Source: JBCCQH01 sp039024435
Lineage (GTDB): Bacteria > Bacteroidota > Bacteroidia > J057 > JADKCL01
Reading direction: 5' to 3'
Length of the DNA: 64,000 nucleotides
NCBI GenBank assembly: GCA_039024435.1
Contig: JBCCQH010000021.1
Span: 14,944 to 78,943 of the forward strand
How positions within the stretch are numbered: position 1 is the stretch's first letter; each line of letters opens with the position of its first letter. A program made the translations under genes and the position numbers. Below, in pieces: positions 54,155 to 61,772 of this stretch. The notes under the pieces were generated by a model. That model made no database searches. It worked only from the letters and a program-made list of their open reading frames with translations, and was not told the DNA's origin.

Positions 54155-55228
54155 ATGAAACTAACCCCCTTTTTACAACTAACATTTGACCTATTCCCGG
54201 AACCGACCCAGCCGCCCCCCAAGGTGGCCGGGCCGGATTTGCGGGATTATGATAAAATCCTTGTCGCATTCAGTGGCGGCAAGGATTCAATGGCTTGTTT
54301 TCTCCACGTCCTGGAACAACTCAAAGCCCAGGGCTACACCCAGGCGCAAATCGCGGACACCGTGGAGTTGTGGCATCACAACATCGACGGAAAGGAAGGA
54401 TCGACGCTGATGGATTGGCCTTGTACCGAGGACTATTGCAGGAAGGTCGCCGCTCTGTTCGACGTTCCCATTTACTACTCATGGCGGGTAGGAGGTTTTG
54501 AAAGGGAATTGCTAAAGGAGAATGCCAAAATTGCCCCTGTCCGCTTTGAGGTTCCGGGCGGTGAAGTACGCGAAGCTGGAGGCAAGCGTGGCAAAATCGG
54601 GACGCGCCGGAAGTTCCCCCAGGTAAGCCACGATCTACGGGTACGGTGGTGCAGCCCCGCCTTGAAGATCGACGTAATGGCTATCGCGATCAACAACCAG
54701 AAACGATTCCGTGGCAAGCGTTCCCTTGTCGTGACTGGAGAGCGCGGAGAGGAAGGGGGCCGCAGGGCCAGCTACCAGATTTTTGAACCCCACAGGACCG
54801 ACAACCGCAATAGCAGAAGTGTCCAAAGGCACGTTGACCATTGGCGACCGATCCGCGACTGGATGGAAAGCCAGGTATGGGCGATCATCGAGGACTACAA
54901 GCTGCGCGTCCACCCGGCCTATTACCTGGGCTTTACCCGCGTTAGCTGCATGGCGTGTATCTACATGGGAGCGAATGAACTTGCAAGCCTCTATTTGCTT
55001 TCGCCTGGAAAGGTGGACGACATTGCCGACCTGGAGGAAGAATTTGGCGTTACGATCAAGCGCAAGGAGAGCATCCGGCAATTGCTGATCAAAGGCAAAT
55101 CTTTCCTAGCCGGGACCGACCAGGACCGGGAGGATGCCATTAGTGAAATCTATACCCGCAACCTGATCCTGAAAAAGTGGATCGTACCTGCCGGGGCGAT
55201 GAAGGGAAGGAGTTGCGGCCCCACCTGA
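54155..55228 (+). CDS. PAPS-reductase family (PP-loop) protein
   Basis: The 357-residue protein has the ATP-pyrophosphatase PP-loop VAFSGGKDSM near residue 32 and later Cys motifs: RWCSPALK near 170 and SCMACIYMG near 268. This is the phosphoadenosine-phosphosulfate-reductase family fold, which includes sulfate reduction, DndC-type DNA phosphorothioation and tRNA thiolation enzymes. On phages and ICEs such proteins are common with unknown substrates. No phosphorothioation partners (DndB, D or E) are visible nearby. It likely ends its transcript at a strong terminator. Confidence 0.85.
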   Translation: MKLTPFLQLTFDLFPEPTQPPPKVAGPDLRDYDKILVAFSGGKDSMACFLHVLEQLKAQGYTQAQIADTVELWHHNIDGKEGSTLMDWPCTEDYCRKVAALFDVPIYYSWRVGGFERELLKENAKIAPVRFEVPGGEVREAGGKRGKIGTRRKFPQVSHDLRVRWCSPALKIDVMAIAINNQKRFRGKRSLVVTGERGEEGGRRASYQIFEPHRTDNRNSRSVQRHVDHWRPIRDWMESQVWAIIEDYKLRVHPAYYLGFTRVSCMACIYMGANELASLYLLSPGKVDDIADLEEEFGVTIKRKESIRQLLIKGKSFLAGTDQDREDAISEIYTRNLILKKWIVPAGAMKGRSCGPT

Positions 55229-55301
55229 GCGGTCACGGCCTGGACGGAGCCAGACACCCAGGCCGGGGTGAGATACTCGATCCTTGCGGCCTAGAAATGC
55301 C

Positions 55302-55329
55302 AAAGCCAGAGCGGTCCCGCTCTGGCTTT
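55302..55329 (+). terminator. Rho-independent-type terminator
   Basis: Arms 55302-55314 and 55317-55329 pair over 13 bp around a 2-nt loop, and a short T-containing tract follows. It lies about 75 bp after the PAPS-reductase-family gene. Confidence 0.75.
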
Positions 55330-55354
55330 GCTATTTCGTCGAAAGTCTTACATC

Positions 55355-55693
55355 TTATTTTGCATCGTCTGGATCGGTTTCTGGACCGATACCTACCTTG
55401 GCATAGTGGCCGCTGATATAGTTCTCATGTACATCTTTGCGTCTGGAGTTTAGCATGGCGATTTCGTGAAAATCTGTCCATCCATCCGGGGTTTCCTCAT
55501 TTGGATATTTGAGGGCAAACAGTTTGCCCACCATTTCCAGCCCTGGCATGAGTTTACGGACCCACCCAGGCGTTTCTGCTGGAGGGTGCCACATTTCGGC
55601 TTCGGGGATTACGTTTCCAATCGGGATTGCGTCTTTAAAATCCATTTGCACGCCCGTTTTTGTAATTGTAGCATTTGGTTTTGGTGCGTCCAT
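55355..55693 (-). CDS. Hypothetical protein of the element (leftward)
   Basis: The 112-residue protein contains WHPPAETPGWVRKLMPGLEM and HEIAMLNSRRKDVHENYIS. No motif or family is recognised. It is one of only two leftward genes in the element, placed after the integrase and PAPS genes, and may belong to the control module. Confidence 0.6.
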   Translation of the reverse strand: MDAPKPNATITKTGVQMDFKDAIPIGNVIPEAEMWHPPAETPGWVRKLMPGLEMVGKLFALKYPNEETPDGWTDFHEIAMLNSRRKDVHENYISGHYAKVGIGPETDPDDAK

Positions 55694-55802
55694 CTAGTAG
55701 TTGGGTGTCAGCAAGTATATGTAGTATTATGATTGTAATGCAATATAGTTGAAATCAGGTCATTTCCAACGAATTTCTTACATCTCGGAAGCATCAAAAA
55801 TT

Positions 55803-55835
55803 CATCTGTCGGCATGAATAACCATCTGTCGGCAT
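55803..55835. promoter_or_regulatory. Two 13-bp direct repeats with 20-bp period
   Basis: CATCTGTCGGCAT occurs at 55803-55815 and 55823-55835. The period of two DNA turns suggests a protein-binding site; it lies about 110 bp upstream of the leftward gene that starts at 55693. Confidence 0.6.
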
Positions 55836-55842
55836 CTTTTTT

Positions 55843-56130
55843 TCATCTTTTTTCAAGTTGTAAAGGAATGCAGGAAACCAGCTTTGCAGCATCGTCTAAA
55901 TTCACTTTACGGCTCAATCCTTCCTTGTTTCTAGTGTCAAGAAATTTCAAAATAGCCTCCTTATACGTCCAATAAAGTCCGTTTCCATCCCTTTCGCCAT
56001 CCATAGCTTTCGCACGAATTAATGCGCAAAGTACCTTGCTGGTAAGGCCCAGGCGTATCAGGATTGGGGAATGTTTGGCGAACTCATTTGCTGGCGCAAG
56101 GTCTAGTTGCGGATCAGTTATTGCTTGCAT
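55843..56130 (-). CDS. Hypothetical leftward protein of the control region
   Basis: ATG at 56130 gives 95 residues; an upstream start at 56328 would add 66 residues resembling non-coding sequence. The product is helical (LIRLGLTSKVLCALIRAKAM, TYKEAILKFLDTRNKEGL). It is divergent from the HTH gene, the usual place for a repressor, but no clear HTH is seen. Confidence 0.55.
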   Translation of the reverse strand: MQAITDPQLDLAPANEFAKHSPILIRLGLTSKVLCALIRAKAMDGERDGNGLYWTYKEAILKFLDTRNKEGLSRKVNLDDAAKLVSCIPLQLEKR

Positions 56131-56524
56131 TGAGGTCAATGGGTTATTAGGTTTTTGGATGTTAGCTAGGTTAGAATCGGTTCGAAGTTGACACACAAGT
56201 AGGGGCTGATCAGGCCATGAAGCATTTGGTGACGCGGAGTAAAAATATGAGAGTTTCGCCCAGATGCAAAGGGCCAGATCAAAAAAGTATCCAAAAAATA
56301 TACATTGGCAGAAACCGGACAAACCCATGCGTTTAAAACCCCGATTTCTTGCTAAGGAATTGAGCCTGAATATTTCCGGGATTTCCTCCTATGCGGCCCT
56401 AGAGCGGCCTACAACGGCATAGGGCGTTATGCGGCGTTTCAGGGCGTTACGCGGCGTTTTGGGCCGCTGTTCGGCCTGTCATTTACCCCGAATGGCTGGG
56501 AGTTTTGTAGCAGACAATTCAGAT
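56131..56524. promoter_or_regulatory. Divergent control region with direct repeats
   Basis: This 394-bp region separates leftward and rightward genes. It holds an 18-bp repeat GGGCGTTATGCGGCGTTT (56422-56439), copied with one change at 56442-56459, and several GCGGCC words on either side. It likely contains divergent promoters and operators, and possibly an origin. Confidence 0.55.
56422..56459. repeat. Tandem 18-bp repeats, 20-bp period
   Basis: Two copies differing at one base sit at 56422-56439 and 56442-56459, about 65 bp upstream of the HTH/excisionase-like gene. They resemble an operator or iteron pair. Confidence 0.65.
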
Positions 56525-56851
56525 ATGCCTGTTACACTCCAAGACTTACAACAAATAGCGACACGCGCCGACCTTGCCGACCTGCGCAATGAGATCAAGA
56601 CAATGCTGCTCCAGTTCCAGGAACAACTTGGAAACCTACCCACTTCCCCCCAGCCCGTTCAGAAACCTTTTTACAGCCCCAAAGAATTCGGTGCCATGCT
56701 GGGCGTGTCCCGGCCTGTGATCAACCGCTGGTGTCAAGATGGGACAATCAAGGCACTCCAGAAAGGGGGGCGCGGCTGCTCCTGGCTGATCCCGCACACC
56801 GAACTGGAACGGCTCCAGCGCGAAGCCGACGACATAGCCCCCAAACTCTAA
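56525..56851 (+). CDS. HTH/excisionase-like DNA-binding protein
   Basis: ATG at 56525 gives 108 residues. An N-terminal coiled-coil-like segment is followed by a MerR/excisionase-type HTH: FYSPKEFGAMLGVSRPVINRW, then DGTIKALQKGGRGCSWLIPH, typical of the HTH_17 family. Such proteins act as directionality factors or repressors. It precedes the winged-helix gene by 10 bp. Confidence 0.82.
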   Translation: MPVTLQDLQQIATRADLADLRNEIKTMLLQFQEQLGNLPTSPQPVQKPFYSPKEFGAMLGVSRPVINRWCQDGTIKALQKGGRGCSWLIPHTELERLQREADDIAPKL

Positions 56852-56861
56852 CCAGACCCTA

Positions 56862-58190
56862 ATGCAAGTAGTCAGCTACGAAGAATCCTACAAGGCGACC
56901 AATGCCTACATCACCAGCTACAACCAGGGCTTTGTCCGTGGCCTAAGCAAGAGCGGCGAAGCCCTCTACGATCTGCGCCGGATACTGCGCAAAGAACACC
57001 GCCAACTCATGGACCGGATGCTGAAACTCTACGCCCGGCAATTGCTCGACATGGATGCGGACCTGCTGCTGGTGCGCGGGAACCTCCCGGCATTTGCGAC
57101 GAACAGCGTAGCCCTGGGCAAAGTCCTGGGCTGTAACCCCCGGACGATCCGCAACCTGATCGGGCGACTACTGGAGGCCGGGGTGATTGCCCAAAAAGTG
57201 TACAAGGGGCGCAAAAATAACTACCGCCTGATATTCAGCCCCGCCTGCCTAGTTACTCACAAAGGGGTGTTCAAAACGCACGACCTCCAGGCCATCGACC
57301 GCCAGTTAGCCGCTACTGAAAATCAGTCTCTTATCTCTGATATACGGAAACATCTGCCAGTATTTGATACTGATACAAAAAGAAAGAAGAATAATCTACA
57401 GTGTGGACTTGTTGAAAAGGAACGCACAAGCCCCTTGCGCATTGATTCTACTGGCAACGCATTAAACGGGCAACAAGGGAAGCAGAAACCCCTAAACCAA
57501 CAGGAAGATACAGGCAACCAGGGGCCGGGCGGCGGCGCGGAAACACCCCTTGGACACGACAAAGGGAAGCAGGACGGGGCCGGGGATAACCTGGACAAAG
57601 GGCTTGATCCGGCCCCTTCCCCTGCTCATTTGAGCGATGGCCCGGACGACCCCGGCCTGGACTGGACGAAACTGGAAGACTACTACATGCGCCTTTTTTC
57701 CCTCTGCATGGCGGTTTTGTACCCGAAACTGGAGTACATGGCCGATTCACAGGCTTACCACATCAAAAAGTACCTGGCCCTCCAGTTCTACAACAAGCCA
57801 ACCGAAGACTATGAAGCCATCTACCGCCAGCTTTACATCCGCATTCTGATCGTGGAAGCCTACCTAAAACGCGACCCCAAGCGGTTCGTACCCTTGCCCG
57901 AATGGTACTTTGATCCGGCCAACGCCAAAGGATTCGCAGCGACCGAAAAATGGTACGAAAACATGGGCAAATCCAGGGCGAAAATGGACCAATTCAAAGC
58001 CCGGTACAAGGTCGTGATGAAAGCCTGGGGCGGCTTCATGCAGCAAATCGGTCGGTACATCGACGACCCCAGCCTGGATTCCTACCAGCAAGGTCGCACG
58101 GTAGTCAGTGCCAAATATGGCAACCTGATCCGGGCCTATGACTACGTGATCCTTGCCAGCCTGGAAAAATCCGAAATCGGACAAGCCTAA
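56862..58190 (+). CDS. Winged-helix protein, possible replication initiator or regulator
   Basis: The 442-residue protein has a winged-helix segment near residues 80-120 (VLGCNPRTIRNLIGRLLEAG, then KGRKNNYRLIFSP). A long low-complexity linker rich in Gly/Asp/Lys follows (about 190-260), then an alpha-helical C-terminal region. This is consistent with a DNA-binding replication or partition-type protein of plasmids and phages, but no catalytic motif is seen. It is followed by short genes with little spacing. Confidence 0.6.
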   Translation: MQVVSYEESYKATNAYITSYNQGFVRGLSKSGEALYDLRRILRKEHRQLMDRMLKLYARQLLDMDADLLLVRGNLPAFATNSVALGKVLGCNPRTIRNLIGRLLEAGVIAQKVYKGRKNNYRLIFSPACLVTHKGVFKTHDLQAIDRQLAATENQSLISDIRKHLPVFDTDTKRKKNNLQCGLVEKERTSPLRIDSTGNALNGQQGKQKPLNQQEDTGNQGPGGGAETPLGHDKGKQDGAGDNLDKGLDPAPSPAHLSDGPDDPGLDWTKLEDYYMRLFSLCMAVLYPKLEYMADSQAYHIKKYLALQFYNKPTEDYEAIYRQLYIRILIVEAYLKRDPKRFVPLPEWYFDPANAKGFAATEKWYENMGKSRAKMDQFKARYKVVMKAWGGFMQQIGRYIDDPSLDSYQQGRTVVSAKYGNLIRAYDYVILASLEKSEIGQA

Positions 58191-58195
58191 GACCT

Positions 58196-58465
58196 ATGCC
58201 AAAATTCAAATCAACCGATAGCGCAGCGTTCAAGTTGCGGGTGTACTTCACCGATGGCAATGCGGCCAGCCTCTTTAGCCGTGACTGGAGAGGACGCAAA
58301 TACCAACCCCATAACGGGCTTTTGTACCTGGAGCGGTACGTGATCCGCAAGGCTTCGCTGATCAACATAGCCATCATCTACGACAAGCGCGGCGGGGCCG
58401 ACAAGGTGATACGCCGATACCAGGGCGGAACCTGGACGACATACGAAAACGTGGACCTAACCTAA
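58196..58465 (+). CDS. Small protein of the element
   Basis: The 89-residue product is basic and beta-rich (FKLRVYFTDGNAASLFSRDW, GGADKVIRRYQGGTWTTYENV). It begins 5 bp after the winged-helix gene. No family recognised. Confidence 0.6.
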   Translation: MPKFKSTDSAAFKLRVYFTDGNAASLFSRDWRGRKYQPHNGLLYLERYVIRKASLINIAIIYDKRGGADKVIRRYQGGTWTTYENVDLT

Positions 58466-58476
58466 CCCCCTGACAA

Positions 58477-58809
58477 ATGGACCTATTCAATAGCACCAGC
58501 AGATTACACAATTACAAACAGCGCAGAGGACTTAATCAGGCCCGGCCCAGCAATACATCCGCCTACATCCTGGAAAGGCAGCTAGTGCGGCGGCTCCAGA
58601 CTGAGATCGACCGCGAAGGCATGAGAACGATAGCCCGAAGCATGGATTGGCGTGTGTTCCAGATCAAGAACATCATGGAGGACAAAGTGCTGCGCTTGGA
58701 AAAATCATCCTTGGATGAAGCCATTGAAATCTTCGACAGGTCCGGGATCGGCCCGGCCCTGCGCTTCATCAGCTACCAGAAACTTTTACGTCGAACCAAT
58801 GAGAGATAA
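58477..58809 (+). CDS. Small helical protein of the element
   Basis: The 110-residue product is rich in Arg and charged helices (YILERQLVRRLQTEIDRE, WRVFQIKNIMEDKV). It overlaps the next gene by 11 bp. No family recognised. Confidence 0.6.
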   Translation: MDLFNSTSRLHNYKQRRGLNQARPSNTSAYILERQLVRRLQTEIDREGMRTIARSMDWRVFQIKNIMEDKVLRLEKSSLDEAIEIFDRSGIGPALRFISYQKLLRRTNER

Positions 58810-58999
58810 CGGATACTATGCAGCGGCGACCATCCTCCAGAAGCACCCCCAGCTTGCCCTTGCCGGATGGACTGAACAACACCTGGAACGACTACGCGCC
58901 GACCGCCTAATTGACGGATACCCACAACCCGGCACCGACCAATTTCTATACGGTGAAAAATCGGTGCTGCGCTTATTCGGAGAAACCCACAAAACGTAA
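58799..58999 (+). CDS. Small protein of the element
   Basis: ATG at 58799 gives 66 residues (GYYAAATILQKHPQLALAGW, HLERLRADRLIDGYPQPG), overlapping the preceding gene. Its last part reads TDQFLYGEKSVLRLFGE. No family recognised. Confidence 0.55.
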   Translation: MRDNGYYAAATILQKHPQLALAGWTEQHLERLRADRLIDGYPQPGTDQFLYGEKSVLRLFGETHKT

Positions 59000-59003
59000 C
59001 ATT

Positions 59004-59363
59004 ATGACAAATGAACATGCCCCCTTTCAGGGCTTTTTCCAAAGCCTTCCAGTTGGTTGCCTGCTCCAGATCAGCGGCGGCGATCATCACACGATTTCCT
59101 TCATTGTCCCCAGTGAGCATATCATGCGCGACTTGGATAACAATATCAGGATTGTCCGAGGTCTGGATGATATGCGCAAGGGGCTTTTACTGCTCCAGAT
59201 TGCGGTTTACCCTGGGAAAATCCCCAACCTGGAGGCTGACCAGGATGCGCTAAAGCTGGTTCATGGTCAAACGACCATCGAATACTTCCAAATGTTGACG
59301 CTGGTTATCACTTCCCGCCACCTGGAGGAACCCCAGCCCGGCATGATCCAACTGTACAACTGA
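59004..59363 (+). CDS. Hypothetical protein of the element
   Basis: ATG at 59004 gives 119 residues with alternating strands and helices (PVGCLLQISGGDHHTISFIV, GLDDMRKGLLLLQIAVYPG). No family recognised. Eight base pairs separate it from the next gene. Confidence 0.6.
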   Translation: MTNEHAPFQGFFQSLPVGCLLQISGGDHHTISFIVPSEHIMRDLDNNIRIVRGLDDMRKGLLLLQIAVYPGKIPNLEADQDALKLVHGQTTIEYFQMLTLVITSRHLEEPQPGMIQLYN

Positions 59364-59371
59364 GCCGGGCC

Positions 59372-59815
59372 ATGAAAACCGAATACCTGTTTTGCAGAAA
59401 ATGCCGGATCGCGCTGGAACTTCCACGCATCATTTACCGGGACGAAATCACCCGCTTTCTAGGAGAACACCAGGACCACGGCCTGGAAATTGTGGCCGAA
59501 GAAAGCCACATTCTAAAAGCACTCATTTTTGTAAAGGGGCCGATCCTGGTTCGCTGTCCTGCCGATTTCCCAAAGCCTGGGTATGTGGTACGAATCGCAG
59601 ATACTAAAATGAGCATACGGCTTTACCGGGTGCTGGAGAAAAACGGGCTGATGACCTTGAATATCATTGAAGAAATGTACACAGCCAAAGCATTCGGCAA
59701 GTTATGGGGGGCTGGCAAGGCCACGGTGGAACAGATGCGGACCATCCTGCACCGCCACGGCTTCAAATTCAAGGACGAACCTGATGTAAAACCCTGGAAA
59801 ATGCGCTGCCCATGA
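59372..59815 (+). CDS. CxxC protein with RNA-polymerase-alpha-CTD-like C-terminus
   Basis: The 147-residue protein starts with a CxxC knuckle (LFCRKCRIALEL) followed by EHQDHGLEIVAEES. Its C-terminal segment, about residues 83-134, reads RLYRVLEKNGLMTLNIIEEM then WGAGKATVEQMRTIL, resembling the helix-hairpin-helix of RpoA C-terminal domains. The N-terminal half is similar to the next gene product. The gene overlaps the next by ATGA. A transcription-targeting role is inferred only from this resemblance. Confidence 0.55.
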   Translation: MKTEYLFCRKCRIALELPRIIYRDEITRFLGEHQDHGLEIVAEESHILKALIFVKGPILVRCPADFPKPGYVVRIADTKMSIRLYRVLEKNGLMTLNIIEEMYTAKAFGKLWGAGKATVEQMRTILHRHGFKFKDEPDVKPWKMRCP

Positions 59816-60045
59816 ACCAGGAAACGAAGTACCTGGCCTGCTGCGATTGCGGCGAAGCCCTGAATTTATCTGCCTGTCTGCACGGTCCCATTATGTTCCG
59901 GTTCATGCTCGATCACCAAGGCCACAACTTGCAATTGCTAGGTGAATCCTCTGCCGAACTGGAGGGGGCGGACGTGTTCCTTTCCTACCACCTAGCCCGA
60001 CCTGAACCTGCTTATAAAATTCCAGTAAATCCTAGTCGCCAATGA
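59812..60045 (+). CDS. CxxC protein, paralogue of the upstream N-terminal half
   Basis: The 77-residue product (YLACCDCGEALNLSACLHGP, DHQGHNLQLLGESSAELE) aligns with the N-terminal half of the preceding product: YL-C-x2-C, then HQ-x-H-x-L and ES. Its ATG overlaps the previous stop (ATGA), and the next gene overlaps its own stop likewise. Function unknown. Confidence 0.6.
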   Translation: MNQETKYLACCDCGEALNLSACLHGPIMFRFMLDHQGHNLQLLGESSAELEGADVFLSYHLARPEPAYKIPVNPSRQ

Positions 60046-60323
60046 ACAGAGGAAAGGACTATCTAAGCCCCGAAGATTTAGCTGATTTGATGGGTACGGA
60101 CAATATGAACAGCGCGTATAAGCTGCATAAAACCATCCGCGAAGCCTTGAAGCGTTGCCGAAACGCCGGGGCGGGTAGGTGTAGCCAGAAATGTCATTGT
60201 CCCCCCAAGCGCAACCTTACCATTCTTGAATATTGCCGCTACGTGGACGACGATTACAGGCACGTTTATTACATGCTCAGGTCGGAACCTCCAGAATACG
60301 ATCCAGATGAAGTTCCAGGCTAA
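60042..60323 (+). CDS. Small Cys-rich protein of the element
   Basis: The 93-residue product begins with a helical region (YLSPEDLADLMGTDN) and has CSQKCHCPPKRNLTILEYC, four Cys that could bind metal. It overlaps the preceding gene by 4 bp and is followed by a strong hairpin. Confidence 0.6.
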   Translation: MNRGKDYLSPEDLADLMGTDNMNSAYKLHKTIREALKRCRNAGAGRCSQKCHCPPKRNLTILEYCRYVDDDYRHVYYMLRSEPPEYDPDEVPG

Positions 60324-60368
60324 TCCTGGGCGATTCTGATGGTCGGATTGTCCGCATTTTTCCCTGTT

Positions 60369-60404
60369 TGATGCCCTTGGTGGAAATTTTCCCCAAGGGC
60401 ATCA
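60369..60404 (+). terminator. Perfect 12-bp hairpin
   Basis: Arms 60369-60380 and 60393-60404 (TGATGCCCTTGG and its complement) enclose a 12-nt loop. An AT-rich tract follows, so it may end the block of overlapping small genes. Confidence 0.7.
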
Positions 60405-60503
60405 ATATTTCATCAATTCCCGCATTTTTTTCCCTCTACCGCAATTTTGCGCCCGTTCCCTTGCCCTCCTCCTTTATTGCGGCCATAACAAACTCAAACC
60501 GCA

Positions 60504-60761
60504 TTGGGACCAACTGAAATACTACTAACCATTAACTCGCTGCTGCTGGCGGCCATTTCGATCCTCTTTGTCGTGATCGGATTCTTTCTGAAGGACTTAC
60601 ACAGGCAATTCAAAACCCTGGTGGAGCGCGTCAACAAGTTGTACAACAAGTTGACCGAAGAAGCCACCGCAAGCAAGCTGCACCGTGAACAGTCCCAGCG
60701 TGAATTCGATGATTTAAAGGATAGAGTGTCCCGCCTGGAGCAGCAACAAACCACCAACTAA
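60504..60761 (+). CDS. Small membrane protein with coiled-coil tail
   Basis: A TTG at 60504 opens 85 residues: a transmembrane helix near residues 5-30 (LLTINSLLLAAISILFVVIG) and a charged coiled-coil tail (TASKLHREQSQREFDDLKDR). It could be a holin-like, spanin-like or virion membrane protein. The non-ATG start lowers confidence. It begins a new run of genes after the hairpin. Confidence 0.55.
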   Translation: MGPTEILLTINSLLLAAISILFVVIGFFLKDLHRQFKTLVERVNKLYNKLTEEATASKLHREQSQREFDDLKDRVSRLEQQQTTN

Positions 60762-60768
60762 TCTAAGC

Positions 60769-61224
60769 ATGGCAGGCAAACGGATTACCAAAGAAGAAGC
60801 CCGGAAACTGGCGAGGAAAGCAGGCTGGAATCTGACGGAGGATTTCCACAGTCAGGGTTCCGGGTCTATGGTGTCCGACCTGCTTGCCATTGCCACCTTG
60901 AAGGGATACCGCAAGCCGAAAAATGCCAACGGCTCCAAGGCCCGGTATTTTTTCGCCTATCTCCAGCGGGGCATGAAAAAGGGACTGTCAGGCACCAAGA
61001 AGTCCGGCAAGAAAAAGCCACGAAGCGGGGCCGGAAATCGTCGCCCGAAACCCAAGTACGAAGTCGGGGAAATGGTCCTGTTCAAATTTCGGCAATCGTC
61101 GCAAAAGTACAAGATCACGATGCGGGATTACCGGGCCGACGATAAGCAATACGTGTACAAGGTCAATAATAAGTGGTGGAGCGATAAATACCTGGGAAAG
61201 CGGAAATCAAGGGCAAAGAAGTAA
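60769..61224 (+). CDS. Lysine-rich protein of the element
   Basis: The 151-residue product is strongly basic: a helical N-terminus (ITKEEARKLARKAGWNLTED), a KKSGKKKPRSG linker and a strand-rich tail (YEVGEMVLFKFRQS). Such charge suggests nucleic-acid binding. No family recognised. Confidence 0.62.
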   Translation: MAGKRITKEEARKLARKAGWNLTEDFHSQGSGSMVSDLLAIATLKGYRKPKNANGSKARYFFAYLQRGMKKGLSGTKKSGKKKPRSGAGNRRPKPKYEVGEMVLFKFRQSSQKYKITMRDYRADDKQYVYKVNNKWWSDKYLGKRKSRAKK

Positions 61225-61235
61225 GCAAACCAACC

Positions 61236-61772
61236 ATGTCAATCAAACCTAAGCATATCGTCATCGGCGGGATCGCCCTGGGCTTGCTGATCCTGGGAGC
61301 CAGCGCAGCAAAGGCTGCAACGACCGGGAAGAACCTGGAATTTAGGCTGTTGCCCAAACTGCGAAAGCTGGACTTTGATAGTCTCCAGATTGAAGTCGAT
61401 GCGGAGATTACTAACCCAAAGGGCGGATCACTTTTGATCTCTGACCCCAAGTTTATCTTATCCCATACCCCACCCAACCAAAGCAAGGCCGTAGGGCTTG
61501 CGCTGATCGACCTGGAGGGCCGGACGTTCAATGTCCGGCCCCACTCCACGGCTAAACTGTCCGACCCCGACCAGCTTGGCGGCAAGCTGATCCTGACCGT
61601 TCCCTACTCCAAGCTGGCCGTGGTCGCACCTGGGATTTTCAATGCAGTAACCGGGATCGGCCCGGCATTCGTGGCGGATGTGCATTACCGCGCAGACGTG
61701 AAGGCTCCGAACCTTCCCCGCTTCAACTATGAAGATTCCGACCAACTCACAATAGGAAAACCCGCTGTCTGA
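61236..61772 (+). CDS. Membrane-anchored LEA14-like protein
   Basis: The 178-residue product has an N-terminal membrane anchor (IVIGGIALGLLILGASAAKA) and a beta-sandwich body (DSLQIEVDAEITNPKGGSLL, GRTFNVRPHS) resembling LEA type 2 or WHy domains. Its stop overlaps the next start by one base. It may be a structural or envelope protein. Confidence 0.65.
   Translation: MSIKPKHIVIGGIALGLLILGASAAKAATTGKNLEFRLLPKLRKLDFDSLQIEVDAEITNPKGGSLLISDPKFILSHTPPNQSKAVGLALIDLEGRTFNVRPHSTAKLSDPDQLGGKLILTVPYSKLAVVAPGIFNAVTGIGPAFVADVHYRADVKAPNLPRFNYEDSDQLTIGKPAV

Noticed and set aside
54155..55228. Complete Dnd phosphorothioation system
   Set aside because: Only a DndC-fold relative is present; no DndB, D or E or restriction partner genes are seen.
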